Shown here: one piece after another, positions 1 to 8,776 of the stretch | How the letters are laid out: each line of letters opens with the position of its first letter | Position numbering within the stretch: position 1 is the first letter of the stretch | Assembly: GCF_042643355.1 (NCBI RefSeq) | Contig: NZ_JBHRSS010000008.1 | Span: forward strand, 1-64,000 | DNA: 64,000 nt | DNA from: Salinisphaera aquimarina | GTDB taxonomy: Bacteria > Pseudomonadota > Gammaproteobacteria > Nevskiales > Salinisphaeraceae | Direction: 5' to 3' | Notes under the pieces: generated by a model | Databases searched by the model: none | Told to the model about the DNA's origin: nothing | Seen by the model: only the letters and a program-made list of their open reading frames with translations | Program-made: the position numbers and the translations under genes

Positions 1-303
1 ATCCGTGTCGCCGATGATCGGGAAGTTCACCGCGCAGCCCTGGGTTTCCTCGATATCCGCCGACCAGCGCTTGTGGTCCTCCACCGAGTCCACCGACACC
101 ACGATGACTTTCGTGTTGCGCTTGGCGAACTCGTCCTTGAGACGGCCGGTTTCGCCCAGTTCGGTGGTGCACACCGGGGTGAAATCCGCCGGGTGCGAGA
201 ACAGCACGCCCCAGCTGTCGCCCAGCCAATCATGAAAATCGATCTTGCCTTCCGTGGTATCGGCGCTGAAATCGGGAGAGTCGTCGCCTAAATGTAAACT
301 CAT
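1..303 (-). CDS. 1-Cys peroxiredoxin (PRDX6/AhpC-TSA family), C-terminus cut by window edge
   Basis: Reduces peroxides using a single peroxidatic cysteine. The first 101 codons are present, beginning at the ATG at 303-301 and running off the left edge in frame. The N-terminus contains the family signature PADFTPVCTTE with the peroxidatic cysteine at residue 45, which is the PVCTTE form typical of the 1-Cys/Prx6 group rather than the 2-Cys AhpC group. It is the last visible gene of the minus-strand metal-resistance block and could protect against metal-driven oxidative stress; that link is inference from position only. Confidence 0.9.
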   Translation of the reverse strand, partial: MSLHLGDDSPDFSADTTEGKIDFHDWLGDSWGVLFSHPADFTPVCTTELGETGRLKDEFAKRNTKVIVVSVDSVEDHKRWSADIEETQGCAVNFPIIGDTD

Positions 304-383
304 TATTGCTACCTATGAAATTGTTCTAGAAGATCGATACAGTCCCCCGGAGAGGACTGTTTCAGAAGTTGCTACGGTTCTTG

Positions 384-674
384 TTAAGCGCCGTCGGGAC
401 GTAGAGATTTATAGGCGTTCGATGCACTATCGGGCGCAGACCGTTGTTGCATCATCGTGTCGCAGCTCGCCAGCATGTCCTTCATGTGGAGCATCATCTT
501 CTTCATGTGGGGCTGACTCATCATTTTCATTCCATGCTGTTGAGACATGCTGGAATCCATCGGTTTGTCGTTGGTCAATTGAGATTCAACAAATTCCTGT
601 TGCGCGGTTGCCGTCGATGTCAGGCTCGCAGCTATTAGAGTGCCTGCGATGACGGTGTAGATAAATTTTTTCAT
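384..674 (-). CDS. Met/His-rich small exported protein
   Basis: A 96-residue protein of unknown function. I start it at the ATG at 674, because MKKFIYTVIAGTLIAAS is a standard signal peptide ending near TATAQ; an upstream in-frame ATG at 722 would put 16 non-signal residues in front. The mature part is rich in Met with some His (HGMKMM, PHMKKMMLHMKDM) and holds one Cys, a composition typical of periplasmic Cu(I)/Ag(I)-binding proteins. It follows other metal-resistance genes on the same strand, so a copper-binding role is plausible but not shown by any named domain. Confidence 0.6.
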   Translation of the reverse strand: MKKFIYTVIAGTLIAASLTSTATAQQEFVESQLTNDKPMDSSMSQQHGMKMMSQPHMKKMMLHMKDMLASCDTMMQQRSAPDSASNAYKSLRPDGA

Positions 675-687
675 GGATGTGGTCCGT

Positions 688-1014
688 TTAAACATGAGTA
701 ATGCGATTAGAACTATGTTCATCGGTTTGCGTCTGCGACCTTTCTTCTGTCTTAGTCGTCATAGACGGTTGGTCTTCAGTGGATTGCCGTGGCCGCATAC
801 TCCACATCATCCAACCCATCATGATCATGCAGGGCAGGGTGAATAGCAGGGGTGCGACCCCGACGGCCACGATCCAGTTCCAGTTGAAGATCAGGCCAAT
901 CGCTGCGACGGCGATGCCGCCAACGATCATGCTTCGCGGCTCAAGCCAGCGCTGTCCGGTTTGATGCGATTCCTGCTGCGACGACGATGCGTCGGAGTTC
1001 GAGCTTTTCATCAT
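688..1014 (-). CDS. small membrane protein, DUF2933-like
   Basis: A 108-residue protein with a hydrophilic Ser/Gln-rich N-terminus, two close hydrophobic segments at about residues 30-47 and 48-72, and a charged C-terminal tail. The second segment (VAPLLFTLPCMIMMGWMM) resembles the small DUF2933 membrane proteins often found in metal-resistance clusters. The start at 1014 has a good AAGGAG site five bases upstream, and a second ATG follows directly. It lies 31 bp downstream of the DUF411 gene in the same orientation, so the two are probably co-transcribed. The function is unknown. Confidence 0.6.
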   Translation of the reverse strand: MMKSSNSDASSSQQESHQTGQRWLEPRSMIVGGIAVAAIGLIFNWNWIVAVGVAPLLFTLPCMIMMGWMMWSMRPRQSTEDQPSMTTKTEERSQTQTDEHSSNRITHV

Positions 1015-1045
1015 TGATTCTCCTTGTTATCGATCAAGCTGCGGG

Positions 1046-1486
1046 TTAGTAGGTGGTGTAGACATCGTCATTCAGGGTGCGGATCACGAACGGCGATGCT
1101 TTCTCGCCGCCCATGCCCGGGGAGCCCATGGGCATGCCGGGCAATGAAATACCGCGAATATCCGGCTGTTCGTTCAGCAGCTCCCTGACCACTTCGGCAG
1201 GCACGTGGCCGACTACCACATAGTCGCCAACCATCATGGTGTGGCAGGAGGCGAGATTTGGCGGCACGCCGTGTTCACGGTTGGTGCTTGCCATGTCGTC
1301 GCTGTCGACAACCTTCACATCGAAGCCGTTTTCATTTAGATAGTCCGCGTATTTCTCGCAGCACATACAGCCGGGGTTGTGATACAGCGTTGCTGTAACC
1401 GGTGCGGACGAAGCGACACCGGCAAAGACCGATACCAGAACCCACAGCGACAGCGTCGCGATGGCGCGGTTGAGATGATTTTTCAT
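1046..1486 (-). CDS. DUF411 metal-binding exported protein
   Basis: A 146-residue exported protein. The start at ATG 1486 gives a clean signal peptide (MKNHLNRAIATLSLWVLV, ending near ASSA) and has GGAG upstream; a longer reading to 1546 is less likely. The mature domain begins TATLYHNPGCMCCEKYADYL, the CxCC-type site of the DUF411 family, followed by GVPPNLASCHTMMVGDYVVVGHVP. DUF411 proteins recur in copper and other metal-resistance clusters as presumed periplasmic metal binders. A Met/Gly-rich stretch (GMPMGSPGMGG) near the C-terminus could add soft-metal ligands. Its neighbours are all metal-related. Confidence 0.88.
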   Translation of the reverse strand: MKNHLNRAIATLSLWVLVSVFAGVASSAPVTATLYHNPGCMCCEKYADYLNENGFDVKVVDSDDMASTNREHGVPPNLASCHTMMVGDYVVVGHVPAEVVRELLNEQPDIRGISLPGMPMGSPGMGGEKASPFVIRTLNDDVYTTY

Positions 1487-1669
1487 TGTGATATGACTCC
1501 ATGTCACTTGAACTGATGCGTATCCGGATAAGTTCGGTGAGAGCACGGGTTTGCACGATCGCCTTTCAGGTCGTGGCGAACGGAGACTGCCGATGCGTTA
1601 CGCGCGCACAGCAGTACCAAGTATGCTCGTCAGGAAATCCGGACAGTGATGGGCTAGAGGCCCACCGGA

Positions 1670-2017
1670 TCAAGCGTTGCAGTGACGCGGAGGGAAGGGC
1701 TCGGGACCGTCGAGCAGTCGTCCGCGGTGAACGCAGACCGAAGAAACACGTGTCGCGGAGATAGGCTGGACACTCTGTAATCCCGCACTGTCCACGCTGG
1801 CAAACATTGCACAGGCAGAGGCAGCACAAGTGGTTGGTGTGCCTGGTGCCGCTTGGGACTGGTCCGACGCATCGGACTGACACAGCGCACAGGCGTCGAC
1901 GGCGGCGGGCGCGGTCTGGACAGCCGAGTGCATGGAAGACGCCATAATCGCCGGGCTCGACAACACGCTGCCGACCACGACAAATATCATAAGGAAATTG
2001 GCGATAATCTTCTTCAC
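1670..2017 (-). CDS. small exported Cys-containing protein, unknown
   Basis: A 115-residue protein starting at a GTG (2017), with no convincing ribosome site. Residues 1-27 form a signal peptide (MKKIIANFLMIFVVVGSVLS). The mature region carries Cys pairs (CALC, then TTCAASAC) and ends in an Arg/Pro-rich tail. No recognised domain. It is like the small exported proteins at 10226-10606 and 36341-36700 in size, export signal, Cys content and Pro-rich C-terminus. Those two lie directly upstream of the two RND efflux operons; this one lies downstream of the multicopper oxidase. Confidence 0.5.
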   Translation of the reverse strand: MKKIIANFLMIFVVVGSVLSSPAIMASSMHSAVQTAPAAVDACALCQSDASDQSQAAPGTPTTCAASACAMFASVDSAGLQSVQPISATRVSSVCVHRGRLLDGPEPFPPRHCNA

Positions 2018-2102
2018 AAGTTGAATATAAGCGTATGTTTTGTGCTTTACAAGACTGAAGTCGGGTACAGAGTTGGGAGTTTTTTTGTTGAAAAGGCCCT
2101 AT

Positions 2103-3701
2103 TCATGCTCGCACCCTGTAGTAGCGCATCATGCCGTTGTCCTCGTGTTCCATATTGTGGCAGTGATAGAGATACAGACCATCGAAATCGGTAAAGGTCA
2201 ACGCAATTCGTAGGTGTTCGCCCGGCAGTACGAGTATGGTGTCGTGCAGCCCTGCGTCGACCAAACCGGCCGCGAGCCCGGACCAACCACGGCGACTGCC
2301 GACCTGCTTGCGTCCGATCACCGCAAACTGCAGGCCGTGCACGTGCATGGGATGCGGCATCATCGTGTTGTTGACGAACTCCCAGATTTCGGTATCGCCG
2401 AGGGTTACGGTTTCGTCGTCGGCCACCGTCGCGCCTCGAAATTGGCGCCCGTTGATGGCAAAGCCGCGCATCATGACCACGCCCAGTTCGAAGCGGCGCA
2501 CCCGGGTGTCTTGGTCCACGGTCGGTAGTTGCAGAGCGTCGGCCAGGCGCTTGGGTAGCGGCGCTCCGCCGCGCTCGCGGCGCGTGACGCTGAGAGTGAG
2601 CACATCGAAGCGTGCGCCGGCAGGTAGCGCCATGTCGCTCATCATGCCGCCCATGCCGCCCATCATTCCGCCTCTATAGCTGTCGCTAACCAAGCGTAGC
2701 GCTTTGCCGGGTTCGGTCGTCGATAGATCGACCCACAGGTCGATACGCTGGGCGGGGGCCAGGGTGACGAACGGACGCTGTTCTGGCGCGGCCAGCAAGC
2801 CGCCGCCGGTGCCGATCACGGTGACCGGCCGGTCGTCGCTCCAGGCCAGCTTGTAGATACGGGAATTGGAGCCGTTGAGAATGCGCAGGCGATAGGGCCT
2901 AGTGCCAACGTCTCTGGTTTCAGGCGGCCGGCCGTTGACCAAAACCTGATCCCCGAGGAAGCCGCGCATGCGCGTCATCATCGATCCCATGCCGCCATCC
3001 AGATAGGTCAGCTCGTTGTCGCCGGCGAAACTGCGATCCTGCAACAAGAGAATCATTTCCTGATCGCCGGCCGGTAGGCCTAGCGCACGCTCGGTGTCGT
3101 CCTCGATAATCAACGGCCCGGCCAGCCCGGCATAGCTTTGAAAGCCCACGCGGCCGCCGTCGGGCCCATGCGGATGCGGGTGATACCAGTACAGTCCTGC
3201 ACGATCGACCACGTTGAATGCCACGGTCATGGCCGCGCCAGGTCCGATTGGCAGGCGCGGTTGGCCATCGACATCCGGCGGTACGTGTAGGCCGTGCCAA
3301 TGCACAGTGGTGTCCTCGGGTAGCCGGTTTTCCAATCGCATCCGTACACGCTGGCCGCGCCGCAGCCGGATGACCGGCCCACAATAGCCGTCGCCCAGGG
3401 GCGTGAGCGTATCCTCCGGGCCGCTCAGCCGGTTAGCGGTATAGCGCCAGACTTCGCTGGGCGACCCGGACAAGATCGACACCGTATCGGGATGCGCGCG
3501 CAGGCGCATGTCGACGCTGAACCGGCCATCTGTGATGCCGTGGTATGCACTGCCATTGCCGTTTTCATCAGCCGCCGTCTTATCATTGCAGGCGGTCAAC
3601 AGGAGGGTCGGCGAGACCACCGTGACCCCCGCGAGGCTCCCGAGGCCACGCACTAGAATCCGGCGCCCGCGGTCAATGGGCGTGGTGTGCGACGTGCTCA
3701 T
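2103..3701 (-). CDS. multicopper oxidase (CueO/CopA type), probable Tat-exported lipoprotein
   Basis: A 532-residue periplasmic cuproxidase that would oxidise Cu(I) to the less permeable Cu(II). The copper motifs are complete: HWHGLH at about 134, HPHPHG at about 174, HPMHVHG near 455-461, and HCHNMEHEDNGM at about 513-524, including the T1 cysteine (514) and axial Met (524). The N-terminus has a twin-arginine stretch (RGRRILVRGL) and a possible lipobox (LLTAC, Cys38), so it may be anchored. A Met-rich loop (GGMMGGMGGMMSDM) resembles the CueO methionine segment that delivers Cu(I). The start overlaps the stop of the upstream 78-residue gene by 4 bp, indicating translational coupling. Confidence 0.93.
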   Translation of the reverse strand: MSTSHTTPIDRGRRILVRGLGSLAGVTVVSPTLLLTACNDKTAADENGNGSAYHGITDGRFSVDMRLRAHPDTVSILSGSPSEVWRYTANRLSGPEDTLTPLGDGYCGPVIRLRRGQRVRMRLENRLPEDTTVHWHGLHVPPDVDGQPRLPIGPGAAMTVAFNVVDRAGLYWYHPHPHGPDGGRVGFQSYAGLAGPLIIEDDTERALGLPAGDQEMILLLQDRSFAGDNELTYLDGGMGSMMTRMRGFLGDQVLVNGRPPETRDVGTRPYRLRILNGSNSRIYKLAWSDDRPVTVIGTGGGLLAAPEQRPFVTLAPAQRIDLWVDLSTTEPGKALRLVSDSYRGGMMGGMGGMMSDMALPAGARFDVLTLSVTRRERGGAPLPKRLADALQLPTVDQDTRVRRFELGVVMMRGFAINGRQFRGATVADDETVTLGDTEIWEFVNNTMMPHPMHVHGLQFAVIGRKQVGSRRGWSGLAAGLVDAGLHDTILVLPGEHLRIALTFTDFDGLYLYHCHNMEHEDNGMMRYYRVRA

Positions 3702-3934
3702 TTGCGCAGGTACTTGACCAGCGCCATGATGGCAAGCACCAGCAAGGCGAGCAGCAACACCGCGAACAGCATGCAGGCGACCATCATTGGCCCGCCCAGC
3801 ATACCGCCTTGCATCATCGAGCCGCTCATCATGCCGCCGGCGCCCATCTGGCCGGACCCATCGCCTTCGGCTGCGTGGGCGACCCCGAACAAGGCAATGA
3901 GCAGGCTCAGAACGATTGTCGTGACGTATCTCAT
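3698..3934 (-). CDS. Met/Gly-rich small membrane protein
   Basis: A 78-residue protein with an N-terminal signal sequence or membrane segment (ending near AHAAEG), a Gly/Met-rich middle (GAGGMMSGSMMQGGMLGG) and a C-terminal hydrophobic helix followed by KYLRK. It therefore probably shows a short methionine-rich loop to the periplasm while tethered to the inner membrane. Its stop overlaps the start of the multicopper oxidase by 4 bp, and it follows the CusA-type pump by about 60 bp. A role in handing Cu(I) to the oxidase is my inference; no family assignment is possible by eye. Confidence 0.7.
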   Translation of the reverse strand: MRYVTTIVLSLLIALFGVAHAAEGDGSGQMGAGGMMSGSMMQGGMLGGPMMVACMLFAVLLLALLVLAIMALVKYLRK

Positions 3935-3995
3935 TGTATTTTCTCGCGGTTCATCTGAGTTTATCGATGCTATTCGTAGGCGATTGGGCGGCGTG

Positions 3996-6900
3996 TCAAT
4001 GATTTCTCCGCCTGAGGCGGGGCCATTCCCACAGCAGATACAAGGCGGGCATGACCAGCATGGTGAGCACCAGTGAGCTGAGCATGCCGCCGATCATGGG
4101 TGCGGCCACGCGGCGCATGACTTCCGAGCCGGTGCCGTGGCCGAACATAACCGGCAATAAACCGGCGACAATCGCAGCGACCGTCATGGAAATCGGACGC
4201 AGGCGTTGCAGGGCACCGTCGCGTACGGCATCACGCACGCCGTTGAAAGAGATTTCTCTGGAGTCGGCCGTGCAGCGTTCTAGGTAAAGACCTACAGACA
4301 GGTTCAGGTACACAAGCAGCACCACGCCGATTTCTGTCGTGACGCCTGCCAGAGCGATGAACCCAACCGCGACCGCGACCGACATGTTGTAACCGAGCCA
4401 ATAAAGCAGCCAGATGCCGCCGGCCAGCGCCATTGGCAGCGTGCCCAGGATAATCAGGGTCTGGGCGACGCTACGAAATGCCATATAGAGCAGCAGGGCG
4501 ATCAGGGCAACCGTGACGGGGATCACCAATGCCAGGCTCTTCCGCGCCTTTTGCATATATTCGTATTGACCCGACCAGGTCAGTGAATATCCAGGTGGGA
4601 GCTGGATCTGGTCGGCCACGACCTTTTGGGCTTCGGCCACATATGAGCCCACGTCCCGATCGGCAATATCGACATAGGTCCAGCCCGTCAGCTGTGCGGC
4701 TTCGCTCTTGATCACGGGCGGCCCATCTTCGATATAGACATCGGCGACATCGCCGAGCCTCACATGACCGCCGCGGGCCGTGACGATCGGCAATTGGCGC
4801 AGGCTGTCCACCGAATTGCGCCAGTCACGCGGATATCGCAGGTTAACCGGATAGCGTTCCAGGCCCTCGACGGTTTCCGTGATATTCATCCCGCCGATGG
4901 CCGTGCGGATGACGTTCTGTACATCATTGATATTCAGACCCAGACGGGCAGCTCGACCTCGATCGATATCCGCCTTGATATAGCGCCCCCCGGCAACGCG
5001 CTCGGCATAGACCGACATGGTGCCTTCGACCTTGGGCAGCAGTTGCTCCAGTCGTTTACCAATTTTCTCGATCTCATTCAGGTTCGGGCCGCCGACCTTG
5101 ATGCCGATCGGGGTTTTTATGCCCGTGGACAACATATCGATTCGTGTCTTGATCGGCATCACCCAGGCGTTGGTCAGGCCGGGCAGATGAACACGCTCCT
5201 CGAGTTCCCTGCGTATATCGGCCTTGGTGATCCCAGGCCGCCATTCTGACTCGGGTTTGAACTGGATAATCGACTCGACCATCGCCAATGGGGCCGGGTC
5301 GGTGGCGGTTCTGGCGCGTCCCATCTTGCCGAATACGGACTCGACCTCCGGTACGCTCATGATCAGCTTGTTGGTCTGCTGCAGTGTCTGGCGTGCTTTG
5401 TCGGCTGAGATGCCCGGTCGCGCCGAAGGCATGTACATGAGATCGCCTTCGTCCAGCGGCGGCATGAACTCGGAACCCAGCTGGTTCGCGGGCCAGATGC
5501 TGGCCGCTATGACGACCACTCCCGCGATCAGAACGGGCCAGGGATAACGCATCACCGTGTTGATGGCCGGCCGGTAGATAGCGGTCAGAAGTCGGTTCAC
5601 CGGATTACGGTGTTCGGGCATGATACGGCCGCGAATGAAATAGCCCATCAGCACCGGCACAAGCGTGATCGCAAGAATCGCGGCTGCCGCCATCGCATAG
5701 GTTTTGGTATAGGCCAGCGGCGCGAACATACGGCCGGCCTGTCCTGTCAGCGTAAACACCGGCAGGAATGACACTGCAATAATCACCAGAGCAAAGAACA
5801 GGGGCGGGCCGACTTCGATGGTGGCGTTGGCCACGATCCGCCATCGGTTTTCCTTGGTTACAGTTTCGCGCTCCATGTGTTTGTGCAGGTTTTCGATCAT
5901 CACGATGGCCCCGTCCACCATCGCGCCGATTGCAATCGCGATGCCGCCCAGCGACATGATGTTCGCGTTGAGTCCCTGCATGTGCATGACGATGAACGCC
6001 ATCAAAATGCCAACCGGCAAGCTGACAATGGCCACCAACGCCGAACGCAGATGAAACAGGAACAATCCGCAGATCAGTGCGACCACCAGGAATTCTTCAA
6101 TCAGCTTGCCGCGTAGATTCTCGATGGCTTTGTCGATCAATTCCGAGCGGTCATAGGTGGGCACGATCTCAACGCCGGGCGGCAGGCCGCTCTTCAACGC
6201 AGCCAGCTTGGTCTTTACGCCGTCGATGACTTCCTGTGCGTTTTCGCCCGACCGCATGACGATGACACCGCCCACGACTTCGCCCTGACCGTTGAGTTCG
6301 GTGATACCGCGCCGGATCTGTGGCCCATGGCGAACCTCCGCGACATCCTTGACCTGTACCGGCGTGCCTTTGTCGTCTGTCATCAAGGGCACTTGCAGCA
6401 GATCCTTGATGTTCTGTAGATAACCGCTGGCCCGGACCATGTATTCGGCTTCGGCCAACTCCACCACGGCGCCGCCGGTCTCTTGATTCGCGTTCTGGAT
6501 CGCTGATTTGACCCGGTTAAGCGTGATGCCGTAGGCGCGCAGCTTGTCGGGATTCACCACGACCTGGTACTGGCGCACCATGCCGCCAGCGGTCGCCACC
6601 TCGGCGACGCCGGAAACAGTCTGCAACTGATACTTCAGAAACCAGTCCTGAATACTGGTCAGCTCGGCAAGATCGTGTTGACCGGTCTTGTCCACCAGCG
6701 CGTACTCGTAGACCCATCCGACCCCCGTGGCATCCGGCCCGAGGCTTGGATTGGCCTCGGCAGGTAGGCTAGGGGCGACTTGGTTCAGGTATTCAAGGAC
6801 TCTGGATCGTGCCCAGTAGAGATCCGTGCCTTCCTCGAAAATGATGTAGACGAACGAGTCGCCAAAAAAAGAATAGCCACGCACCACGGTCGCCCCGGGC

Positions 6901-7127
6901 ACCGCCAGCATCGCCGTTTCCAGCGGGTAAGTGACCTGATCCTGTACCACCTGTGGCGCCTGGCCAGGGTATGACGTTTTGACAATGACCTGAACGTCCG
7001 ACAGGTCGGGGATCGCGTCCACCGGCGTTCTCTGCAGGGTATACAGACCGGCGACGACGGTGAGTGCCAGTCCTAAAAGGACGAAGGCGCGATTGGTCAG
7101 TGACCAACGGATGATGGCCGTGATCAT
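3996..7127 (-). CDS. cusA: CusA-type heavy-metal RND transporter
   Basis: The 1043-residue inner-membrane proton antiporter of a tripartite Cu(I)/Ag(I) efflux pump, about the length of E. coli CusA. The N-terminus (NRAFVLLGLALTVVAGLY, then TPVDAIPDLSDVQV) and transmembrane helix 4 (AIGAMVDGAIVMIENLHKHM) are typical of the CusA/HME subgroup. The three methionines that relay Cu(I)/Ag(I) in E. coli CusA appear in matching contexts: LMYMPSARPGIS, PLAMVES and RIDMLSTGIKTPIGIK. The start codon overlaps the stop of cusB by 4 bp, so the two are translationally coupled. Substrate assignment rests on these Met motifs and the flanking multicopper oxidase. Confidence 0.95.
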   Translation of the reverse strand: MITAIIRWSLTNRAFVLLGLALTVVAGLYTLQRTPVDAIPDLSDVQVIVKTSYPGQAPQVVQDQVTYPLETAMLAVPGATVVRGYSFFGDSFVYIIFEEGTDLYWARSRVLEYLNQVAPSLPAEANPSLGPDATGVGWVYEYALVDKTGQHDLAELTSIQDWFLKYQLQTVSGVAEVATAGGMVRQYQVVVNPDKLRAYGITLNRVKSAIQNANQETGGAVVELAEAEYMVRASGYLQNIKDLLQVPLMTDDKGTPVQVKDVAEVRHGPQIRRGITELNGQGEVVGGVIVMRSGENAQEVIDGVKTKLAALKSGLPPGVEIVPTYDRSELIDKAIENLRGKLIEEFLVVALICGLFLFHLRSALVAIVSLPVGILMAFIVMHMQGLNANIMSLGGIAIAIGAMVDGAIVMIENLHKHMERETVTKENRWRIVANATIEVGPPLFFALVIIAVSFLPVFTLTGQAGRMFAPLAYTKTYAMAAAAILAITLVPVLMGYFIRGRIMPEHRNPVNRLLTAIYRPAINTVMRYPWPVLIAGVVVIAASIWPANQLGSEFMPPLDEGDLMYMPSARPGISADKARQTLQQTNKLIMSVPEVESVFGKMGRARTATDPAPLAMVESIIQFKPESEWRPGITKADIRRELEERVHLPGLTNAWVMPIKTRIDMLSTGIKTPIGIKVGGPNLNEIEKIGKRLEQLLPKVEGTMSVYAERVAGGRYIKADIDRGRAARLGLNINDVQNVIRTAIGGMNITETVEGLERYPVNLRYPRDWRNSVDSLRQLPIVTARGGHVRLGDVADVYIEDGPPVIKSEAAQLTGWTYVDIADRDVGSYVAEAQKVVADQIQLPPGYSLTWSGQYEYMQKARKSLALVIPVTVALIALLLYMAFRSVAQTLIILGTLPMALAGGIWLLYWLGYNMSVAVAVGFIALAGVTTEIGVVLLVYLNLSVGLYLERCTADSREISFNGVRDAVRDGALQRLRPISMTVAAIVAGLLPVMFGHGTGSEVMRRVAAPMIGGMLSSLVLTMLVMPALYLLWEWPRLRRRNH

Positions 7128-8539
7128 GGCTGTGCTGCCTTGTCTTGCTCGGGTTGCATTGCGCCGCCCATATCCATATCGGGCATATCATTGCCAGGCA
7201 TCGCAGACGGCATTTTCTCGGCTGTTTCGGGTGTCGCGGTACCGGGGTTCGCCATCGACATGGTCGACATGCTCGCTTCCGTCGACGCCGGTTCGGCCGC
7301 GCAGCCGGGTTTGTCGGTTCCAAGCCGTAGCGCGGCTGCGTCGACATTGGCTTCGGAGTCGAGCATGAACTGGGCCGACGTAACGACATGCTGGCCGGCT
7401 CGCAGGCCTGCGAGAATTTCAACCCGGTCGCCGGAACTCGTACCGGCCTCGACCGGGCATACATCGAAACGACCGTCACCGCGCGAGACAACCACGCGCT
7501 GACTCTGACCAGTACGAATCAGCGCCATCTGCGGAATGAATACCGCATTTTTCTGCGGTGCCGTCTTGATCGTCACGTGCGAGTACATGTTGGGCTGCAG
7601 CTTGCGATCCGGATTCTCGAAGCGCACCCGCACCTTCACTGTCCGTGTTTTTTCGTCGACCGTCGGGTAGATATAGTCGACCGTGCCCTCCCACTGCCGG
7701 TCGGGAAACGCCTCGAACTTTGCGATCGCCGTCTGTCCTTTTTCTATCAGCGCCGCGCTACCCTCATCCATTTCGACCTGCACCCAGACCTTGCTGAGAT
7801 CGGCCAGCTTCATGACCTGAGTGGCCGGCTGCACGTACGCGCCTTCACGGATATTCAGCTCAACTACGACGCCAGCCGTTGGTGAACGCCGAGACACCCG
7901 GTCGCTGACTTTCTGGCCGCGCCGGGTCTGCTCAATCTGCTCGGTCGTGAAGCCGAGTGAGCGCATCCGCTGGCGTGACGCACTGATCAATGACTGACTG
8001 CCACTCGTCAGGGCGGTCTGGTATTCGCGCTGTGCGGTCTCGAGTTTGGGCGAGAACAGCTCGTACAACATCTCGCCGGGCTCAACGGCGCTGCCGACAG
8101 TCTTGACCGCCAGTTTTTCCACCCAGCCGTCGGCACGCGTATTGATGCTGGTGATGGTGTCCTCGTCATAGGTGACATAGCCGACGGCTTCGAGGCGATT
8201 GGAAAGTGAACCTTGTTTGACTTCTGCCGTACGGACACCGAGATTGTTCACAACCGCAGGATTTATCCTGACGTCGCTGGATTCTCCATTTTCATTTTCG
8301 TTCGCGTAGACCGGTACCAGGTCCATACCCATGGGCGACTTGCCCGGCTTGTCGCGGCGAAAATCTGCATCCATTGGGGCTTTCCAATACAGCACCTTGC
8401 GCTCGCTCGACGCAGAATCGCCAGATGCCATTGCAGTCGAGCCAGACAATTCCGCGCCGCGCGAGCCAATCCCGTAGCCGAGAAGCGTGGCAAGCGCCAG
8501 CAACACGAGTGTTGCGGTAAAAAAACCGTATTTTTTCAT
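7124..8539 (-). CDS. cusB: CusB-type periplasmic adaptor with Met-rich tail
   Basis: Membrane-fusion protein linking CusA to the outer-membrane channel. I start it at ATG 8539 (471 residues), giving an N-terminal anchor MKKYGFFTATLVLLALATLL; the frame is open to 8719 but that extension is Arg-rich and not signal-like. Residues about 46-75 form a heavy-metal-binding segment (KAPMDADFRRDKPGKSPMG, then MDLVPVY), followed by barrel-sandwich and alpha-hairpin domains. The C-terminal ~50 residues are unusually Met/Asp-rich (PGNDMPDMDMGGAMQ), which could bind Cu/Ag. A 237-bp gap without a gene separates it from the cusC-type gene upstream. Confidence 0.92.
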   Translation of the reverse strand: MKKYGFFTATLVLLALATLLGYGIGSRGAELSGSTAMASGDSASSERKVLYWKAPMDADFRRDKPGKSPMGMDLVPVYANENENGESSDVRINPAVVNNLGVRTAEVKQGSLSNRLEAVGYVTYDEDTITSINTRADGWVEKLAVKTVGSAVEPGEMLYELFSPKLETAQREYQTALTSGSQSLISASRQRMRSLGFTTEQIEQTRRGQKVSDRVSRRSPTAGVVVELNIREGAYVQPATQVMKLADLSKVWVQVEMDEGSAALIEKGQTAIAKFEAFPDRQWEGTVDYIYPTVDEKTRTVKVRVRFENPDRKLQPNMYSHVTIKTAPQKNAVFIPQMALIRTGQSQRVVVSRGDGRFDVCPVEAGTSSGDRVEILAGLRAGQHVVTSAQFMLDSEANVDAAALRLGTDKPGCAAEPASTEASMSTMSMANPGTATPETAEKMPSAMPGNDMPDMDMGGAMQPEQDKAAQP

Positions 8540-8776
8540 GATGTATGTGTACTTTTTTGCGCGGCCGACGGACCGAAGTCGCAGTGCTGATTGGGCCGAG
8601 TGATGTGCAAGTAACGCAGATTTTGTTCTGCGGCCTTGGGGGTCATGCCGTGCTCGCTTGGCATGCGTCGGGCATGCCGTCGCTGCCCGCGCCGTGTGTT
8701 GGCGCGGCCGGCGTAGCAACAGCCGCTGCTCTCCTCGTGATCAAGTCGTGATTCACGGGCTCCAGCGTTACGGCCC

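Noticed and set aside
8540..8719. 60-codon N-terminal extension of the cusB-type gene
   Set aside because: The extension is Arg/His-rich and would bury the hydrophobic anchor that starts at ATG 8539.
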